From positions 12,839,001-12,903,000 of the forward strand of contig NC_092673.1 in the NCBI RefSeq assembly GCF_964355755.1: a stretch of DNA of 64,000 bases, read 5' to 3'. The translations under genes and the position numbers were made by a program. How positions within the stretch are numbered: the first letter of the stretch is position 1; each line of letters begins with the position of its first letter. The notes beneath the pieces are model-generated. The model was not told the origin of the DNA. It did not search any database and saw only the letters and a list, made by a program, of their open reading frames with translations. Shown piece after piece: positions 58,398 to 64,000 of the stretch. The DNA comes from Antedon mediterranea (Eukaryota; Echinodermata; Crinoidea; Comatulida; Antedonidae).

Positions 58398-59462
58398 ATA
58401 TTGAGTTTTTTATCATCCAATTTACAATTAAAGTTACTAAACATTTGCAAAAAAAAAGAAGAAACTACTGATTTAAAGTAAAAAGTACAGTAAAGTAGAA
58501 AACATCATATATTTTTATACCATCATCATTTCATAATATTAATAATCTGGTGGTAGGATTTGTTGCTCTGGTAGGTATCTGGTGGTGTTTAGTAGGACCC
58601 ATCAGGCTTAACACATAAGAGGTGTTTAAGTCAAGGTCAAATTGTTTGGACAATGGCATTAATAGGGAGGTTTCGCAACCTTACGAATACGATAACGAAA
58701 ACGGATACGTCACACATTTGTGAAACTTTTGAGCCCCATTTCATATTGGTAAAGCGTATTCGTGTTGACGAATATCACCAGTCACTTATTATTCGTAACT
58801 ACAAAACGAGTATTGTATTTGATCTATTTTGCACACTTTGCATTTGAATCAGGAATGATTCATGATTACAATATAATTATACTTTTATTGAAAGTAATTT
58901 ACTAAAATGCAAGGTCAATGCATATATTTAATGCATTTATTGGTGAAAATTACGTTCAATTTAAATATATTTAAATATCAATACAATTGAAATGTTACTG
59001 TTGATACTCTACACGGTTTCGTTTTTAAGAATAAACATCGACAAATTCATCATCAAAGCCGATAAATAGATTCGGTCCGGTACTATTCGGCTCTGAGACG
59101 ATTCAGCACACTTAAATTTATCGGCTTTAATATGCATTTTAATAAAATAAGCTTTTTTCCCCAAACTTTATTTTCGGAGAGACTATGGTAGGCCTGGCCC
59201 TAGTACTACTACTATACTAGGGATGAAGATGCAATAAAACAAACATTTTAAAAACATTGTCGAACATTGTCCCGGGCCGAATCGTCCCGCTGCCCAATTT
59301 ACCCTACTAGGAACTAGCGCCGGCCTACTTTACTAGGCCCCCTATACTATAGGCTATAGGCCTAGCTAGCTAGTCCTTATAGCGAGTCCTTTCTTTGTTG
59401 GTTGAAGCGTAAGCTGATTCAGTAATTTAATTCTGAAACTGCTAAGTTTGTATAAATGTGTT
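57868..59462. repeat. Segmental duplication, original unit (SNRNP35 exons 1-2 and upstream region)
   Basis: From TTTTTTTAAGGATTGAATGA to GCTAAGTTTGTATAAATGTG this region recurs, at high identity and in the same orientation, at 59819-62526. Confidence 0.8.
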
Positions 59463-59818
59463 GCTTTTCACCAACCTGCAGTACCATCTCAAACTAATAT
59501 TATTATTCCATTACTATTTTCAGGTTGTCTCTTTCACACATCTCAAACCACATGCTCTAATATTAATAAATAAAATGGATATATCTATGGAACGCCGACG
59601 AGGCAGCGAGGCACGAAGAAAATGTATGCGACTACAAATTTGCAGCAATATTGATAATATAGATGCCAGAAATCTGTTTACTTTAGTAGAAGGGTCCAGA
59701 ACTAGAGGCCATAAATGGAAAATGAATAAAGACATATTTCATCAAAAAATCAGACAAAAGTTCTTCACACAAAACATATGTAACGTCTGGAATAAATTAC
59801 CGTAACGGTCATATAATC
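59463..59818 (+). pseudogene. LINE ORF2 C-terminal fragment between the duplicated units
   Basis: The 3' half of an ORF, about 59575-59805, reads MERRRGSEARRKCMRLQICS, then VEGSRTRGHKWKMNKDIFHQ and FFTQNICNVWNKLP. SRTRGH...K...R..FF.q...n.WN.LP is the standard closing motif of CR1/L2-like ORF2 proteins. A stop follows at once. The fragment lies exactly at the junction of the two duplicated units. Confidence 0.65.
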
Positions 59819-60028
59819 TATTTTTTTAAGGATTGAATGACGAAAATCTATGATAGCATACTGGTGGTACACGGTGTACTTCAAATGTTACAGTATAATC
59901 TCATGGGAAAAATAAATCAAATGCACCTATTAAATTTCACCTCAAAGCAGGCAATATCTGTATAATTATGGAGGAAATTCTTATTCATTTCCTCCATGAC
60001 ATACAGTATCAGGAAAAGTTTAACAAAC

Positions 60029-60127
60029 CGTGTTTAAAGTTTCTTCAGTTGTGTTTAAATTTAACCTTCCAACAAATATTGAACATTCAGCTGAGCTATC
60101 AAGGGTTTTGTCTGGATTATATCTGGC
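60029..60127 (-). pseudogene. Duplicated SNRNP35 exon 2
   Basis: The same 99 nt as the true exon 2, with intact acceptor (TTTGATTTCAG) and donor (GTTTGT). The one difference I find, ACC to ACT (Thr), is silent. It lies upstream of exon 1 of the working gene and has no exon 1, 3 or 4 of its own, so it cannot give a full product. Confidence 0.8.
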
Positions 60128-60741
60128 CTGAAATCAAACAAAAAGTTTATTTACTCACAATAACATGGTGGCCAATTCTAGAAAAAGAAAACTGACTTGA
60201 CTCATTTAATGATTTTTAAATGAACAAATTAGATAGTCTACATAATTTGAACACAATTACATTACCTGTTTTTATTTAAAAAGAGTTCAAAAGAACCAAA
60301 ACACACCAATTATACAGAATACTGTACATACATCATCATTTCATAATATTAATAATCTGGTGGTAGGATTTGTTGCTCTGGTAGGTATCTGGTGGTGTTT
60401 AGTAGGACCCATCAGGCTTAACGCACAAAAGGTGTTTAAGTCAAGGTCAAATTGTTTGGACAATGGCATTAATAGGGAGGTTTCGTAACCTTACGAATAC
60501 GATAACGAAAACGGATACGTCACACATTTGTGAACTTTTGAGCCCCATTTCATATTGGTAAAGCGTATTCGTGTTGACGAATATCACCAGTCACTTATTC
60601 GTAACTACAAACGAGTATTGTATTTGATCTATTTTGCACATTTTGCATTTGAATCAGGAATGATTCATGATTACAATATAATTATACTTTTATTGAAAGT
60701 AATTTACTAAAGTAATTTACTAAAATGCAAGGTCAATGCAT

Positions 60742-61990
60742 CTATATATAAATTATGGTTAATTCTGACATAGGCGAGCACAATGCAAAAACTTCTCTAC
60801 AAATCTCCGCCTTGGATACCTACCTTATCTATCCGAGATGTACCGCGAAACGTAGATTTGATAACATTAGTGTGCACGCCGACGCTATTGTTCCATATTT
60901 ATATCTTAGGAAGATATTATAAAGAGTTTTTTAACAACATTTATGATTTCAACATTGGATTTTCCTCTCAAATTCAATTCTTCCCGGTCAAAGTAATTTC
61001 CGGGTTTAAGATAAGTTCACCTTAGTTTCAAATATTTTCTCTCTTTTGTACACAAGGGAGTAGTTAAAATAATAGATTTGACCCTAAAGGTGACTGGAAA
61101 CAGGTTTGGAAGACGAAAAAAAAATTGGCCATTAATCATAGCCAATTCAGTTTTTTGTTTATTTTAAAACATACCACACGTGTGTGAAGGTACAGTAGTT
61201 AAATAATAGGAATTATACTGCAAATTAATAAAGATCAAATTAAATATTCGCCATAAAGAATCAGAATATATTGTGGGGAATAGTACAGTATTATAAAATT
61301 ACATAGGGAGATTTGATAAGACATTTGTCGAGTGAAATCCCGATAGCTGAGTTTTATTGAGTAAGCTTGCAGGAATAACTGTAGGCTATCTTCCTGTGTC
61401 CCGTTAGGACCGAGATGTCTGCCCATGTTGCAAGCCGTAATGTCTTCTTTCAAAAGATGATTAAATTAAATAATGTATTAATAATTATTAGGATGGTATT
61501 CATTTGAATAAACGCCCCTCCAATAAAACATCACTTTGAATAATAACAACCCCCCACCCCCACAACCCAACTATCTAATAAACGTCCATCCACATATTTA
61601 TAATAACACAATTATACTATTTGTAGTAGAATTCACCGCACTGTTATCTGCAATTTACCAAGCATTTGTTATTCTTTTTTACCACTTTTCATATCTATGA
61701 GAAGATTTCATTTGATTATAAATGTTACCAAATTTAACATATATCCCTCGAATAAGCACCTCCCTCAAATGACCTCCGCCTCCCCAAAGGGCCCTACCAA
61801 ACAATAAAAACTATACTTTAAAATGTTATTAATCATCTAAAACACTGTGAAACAAAGTAGTTCAGTTTTACGAATGTCAAGCATTTTCAATAATGGTAAC
61901 CGACAGAAAATGTATAAGGAGAACATTATCATTCCGAGAACCATCGTCTACACTTCCTAGAGGGGGAGCGAGCGAAGCGAGCTCACCCTC
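60742..61990. mobile_element. Insertion of about 1.25 kb in the second duplicated unit
   Basis: Absent from the original unit. It holds an 80-codon + strand ORF (60783-61025, starting MQKLLYKSPPWIPTLSIRDV) of unknown nature and otherwise non-coding sequence. Its right end is GC-rich and palindromic (CTAGAGGGGGAGC...GCTCACCCTCTAG). No clear target duplication beyond TA-rich bases at the edges. It could be a non-autonomous element or a filler insertion. Confidence 0.5.
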
Positions 61991-62526
61991 TAGTATATTT
62001 AATGCATTTTTTGGTGAAAATTACGTTCAATTTAAATAGGCCTATATTTAAATACAATACAATTGAAATGTTACTGTTGATACTCTACACGGTTTCGTTT
62101 TTAAGAATAAACATCGACAAATTCATCATCAAAGCCGATAAATAGATTCGGCCCGGTACTAATCGGCTCTGAGTGAGACGATTCAGCACACTTCTTAAAT
62201 TTATCGGCTTTAGGCCTAATATGCCTTTTAATAAAATAACTTAATAAAATAAGCTTTTTTCCCCAAACTTTATTTTCGGAGAGACTATGGTAGGCCTGGC
62301 CCTAGTATTACTACTATACTAGGGATAAAGATGCAATAAAACAAACATTTTAAAAACATTGTCGAACATTGTCCCGGGCCGAATCGTCCCGCTGCCCAAT
62401 TTACCCTACTAAGGTAGGCCTAGCCTAGCCTAACCTAGTCCTTATAGCGAGTCCTTTCTTTGTAGGTTGAAGCGTAAGCTGATTCAGTAATTTAATTCTG
62501 AACCTGCTAAGTTTGTATAAATGTGT

Positions 62527-62879
62527 TGAGCTATCACAAGCTCGGTGGTCTAGAGAGATATTAGTGTAGGCCTAGTTAGTATGGGGGTTATGGGTGAGCC
62601 CCGGTACAAATTAATTTAAAGTCAGCAAACACCAGATCAATATTAATAAATTTAGTATTCATATTTTTATTTTAGCCCATTATCTCATACTGATTTATTT
62701 AAAACTATCTATTTTAAACTAACTGTTTCATAATAATCAGAGATATGATCAAATATACCATATTTTTTTTGTCGTTTTATCATCATGGACCTCAAGTTAT
62801 ATAGTTCAATATATTCATGGTTTTACCATCATCCTGGAGGCATAACAAAATACTGGACAAGGAACTATAATGTATGCCA
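62527..62879. other. Non-coding stretch
   Basis: No feature recognised beyond AT-rich sequence and a few TAGGCCTA motifs. Confidence 0.4.
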
Positions 62880-63240
62880 CACCTGAAACTTCTATGCGCT
62901 CATATCTCATCAGATGATCTTACATAGGACTATCATGTTGTTGCTAAAAAAAACTACAGCCTGTAACAAGACCATTGGATTTATTAGATTCATCTCTGGC
63001 CAGATCGGCAAAGCACTTCTGTCTCTCCTCATGTATTGTTGCATTTTATGGTAGGCCCTACCCATATCGCGAAAAGCACAAGTTCATTCTAGAACAAATA
63101 GGCCTACAGCGAAAGGGCAACTCGAATGATTTTGCATCAACGTCGACTTGAACAGCCATATGACCAGAAACTTCTTCAGCTAAAAAAAGATGTACTCATT
63201 AACAATGAATACTTAACTGATTAATATCAATCATCGTCAT
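62880..63240 (+). pseudogene. Decayed LINE reverse-transcriptase tail
   Basis: Shifting + strand frames read KTIGFIRFISGQIGKALLSL, LLMYCCILWYALPISRKAQV, and then RATRMILHQRRLEQPYDQKL with LQLKKDVLINNEY. KtIGil.ri...lp...l..LY.s.i.Pyl.Y and raaRiIl are the usual motifs of the ORF2 thumb/tail. Multiple breaks. Confidence 0.5.
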
Positions 63241-64000
63241 CAGGAAATATTATCATTTAAAAGACTTAAATCTCGGACTGATAGTGCATTGCATTTTGCT
63301 TACCTGTAGGCAACTGTCTTGTAGACTTTGGGATGCATTACTATCCATGGATTTAGAAATGCTTTTATCTTATTAAAATGGAATACATTTAAAAGTAATC
63401 TAAAGGAAACATTAGCAACAAATGAAATCAGTACTTTGTACTTAGTACATATATATATTAACATTTAAAACATATTTTAATGTAAATTATAAATAATTAT
63501 TTTATAGTTATTTATTAACATTTACATATAAATCCAAAGGCAAATTACTGAAAAAAATGACAATGCTGTGGGTATCAGTGGCTGGATCTTCAATGGAGAT
63601 ACAAAAATAAAAAGCAAAAAGCTAAATCAAAACGATAAAGTAAACAGCCAGAAAAGTTCATATATAAACTATAGGCTTAATATAATCGGGGAGTTATTAT
63701 TATTATTATCTAATAACAACTCCCTGATATAATTGTGCTTACCGGGTATAGCCTCCATGCATGCACAGTTTGCCGTGATGTTTTCACACACTCGTATTGT
63801 GACCACAGAGAAGAGATTACCGCAGCGTTCCATATTTAGATTTCCTCATCCGAGAAATCTAATGACATCACTTGCAGCCTTCTGTGTGTAACGTAAAACA
63901 GGGGATTTCCCTTAGCTCTATAATAGGATGCCTACTAGGAAACGATGCAAGCTGATTATATTGTTGGTTGTGTGAGCATTGCGAGTTTATTACTTTACTC
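63241..64000. other. Right-edge sequence; hairpin at 63676-63734
   Basis: Mostly non-coding. ATCGGGGAGTTATTATTA and AATAACAACTCCCTGAT form an imperfect hairpin. On the - strand, about 63831-63743 is open (MERCGNLFSVVTIRVCENIT, then ANCACMEAIP) and ends at GGTAAGC, a good donor. That could be a first exon of a gene transcribed leftward, but no matching next exon was found. Confidence 0.3.

Larger units (their letters stand above)
59819..62526. repeat. Segmental duplication, second unit
   Basis: A direct copy of 57868-59462. It is longer because about 1.25 kb is inserted near 60742-61990, and shorter by about 240 bp because the part equivalent to 58287-58524, with exon 1, is gone. Confidence 0.8.

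Noticed and set aside
60783-61025. 80-codon ORF in the insertion as a gene
   Set aside because: No family signature, no splice partner, and it lies in sequence absent from the original duplicated unit.

Overview
This window looks like nuclear DNA of a marine invertebrate animal, most likely an echinoderm. The reasons are an AT-rich background, intron-containing metazoan genes with short exons, minor-spliceosome signals, CR1/Tx1-like LINEs, hAT elements and many palindromic MITEs. The octamer TAGGCCTA and its extensions are scattered everywhere, and a metazoan histone-type 3' stem-loop is present. The species cannot be fixed from the sequence alone.

Two conserved host genes are complete. MED16 (Mediator subunit 16) runs on the + strand from 40570 to 51584. 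I could join 20 coding exons in phase into 830 residues; one intron is GC-AG and one has a perfect U12-type donor and branch site. SNRNP35 (the U11/U12 minor-spliceosome 35K protein) lies tail-to-tail with it on the - strand, 58397 down to 55348, with 4 exons and 291 residues. A third gene, with a BEN domain, enters from the left edge and only its last exon (297-850) is present. So a minor-spliceosome gene sits beside a gene that itself carries a U12-type intron.

Most of the rest is mobile DNA. 0.9-9 kb: a palindromic MITE, decayed hAT pieces, a second BEN-like ORF split by a 2.3-kb terminal-inverted-repeat (TIR) element with a target duplication, and a gag-like retroelement piece. 9.5-15.2 kb: a minus-strand LINE 3' half, an intron-bearing hAT pseudogene, a MITE, and a large inverted repeat carrying the same LINE-like ORF in both arms. 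16.3-20.5 kb: an element with about 330-bp TIRs whose interior holds a decayed integrase tail fused to an OTU protease-like domain, abutted by a short MITE with the same ends. 20.7-25.3 kb: a transposase-like gene (coiled coil, DDE-like core, Tudor-like tail) with apparent UTR introns and two tandem histone-type 3' stem-loops. 28.5-30.4 kb: a hAT-type non-autonomous element with an 8-bp target duplication. 30.7-31.7 kb: three tandem copies of an exon-like module. 32.4-38.8 kb: a CR1-like LINE with overlapping ORFs, other LINE fragments and a MITE.

After SNRNP35, a tandem duplication (57868-59462 copied at 59819-62526) carries a second intact exon 2 but has lost exon 1. It is interrupted by other insertions. 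The right edge holds a decayed reverse-transcriptase piece and no recognisable host gene.
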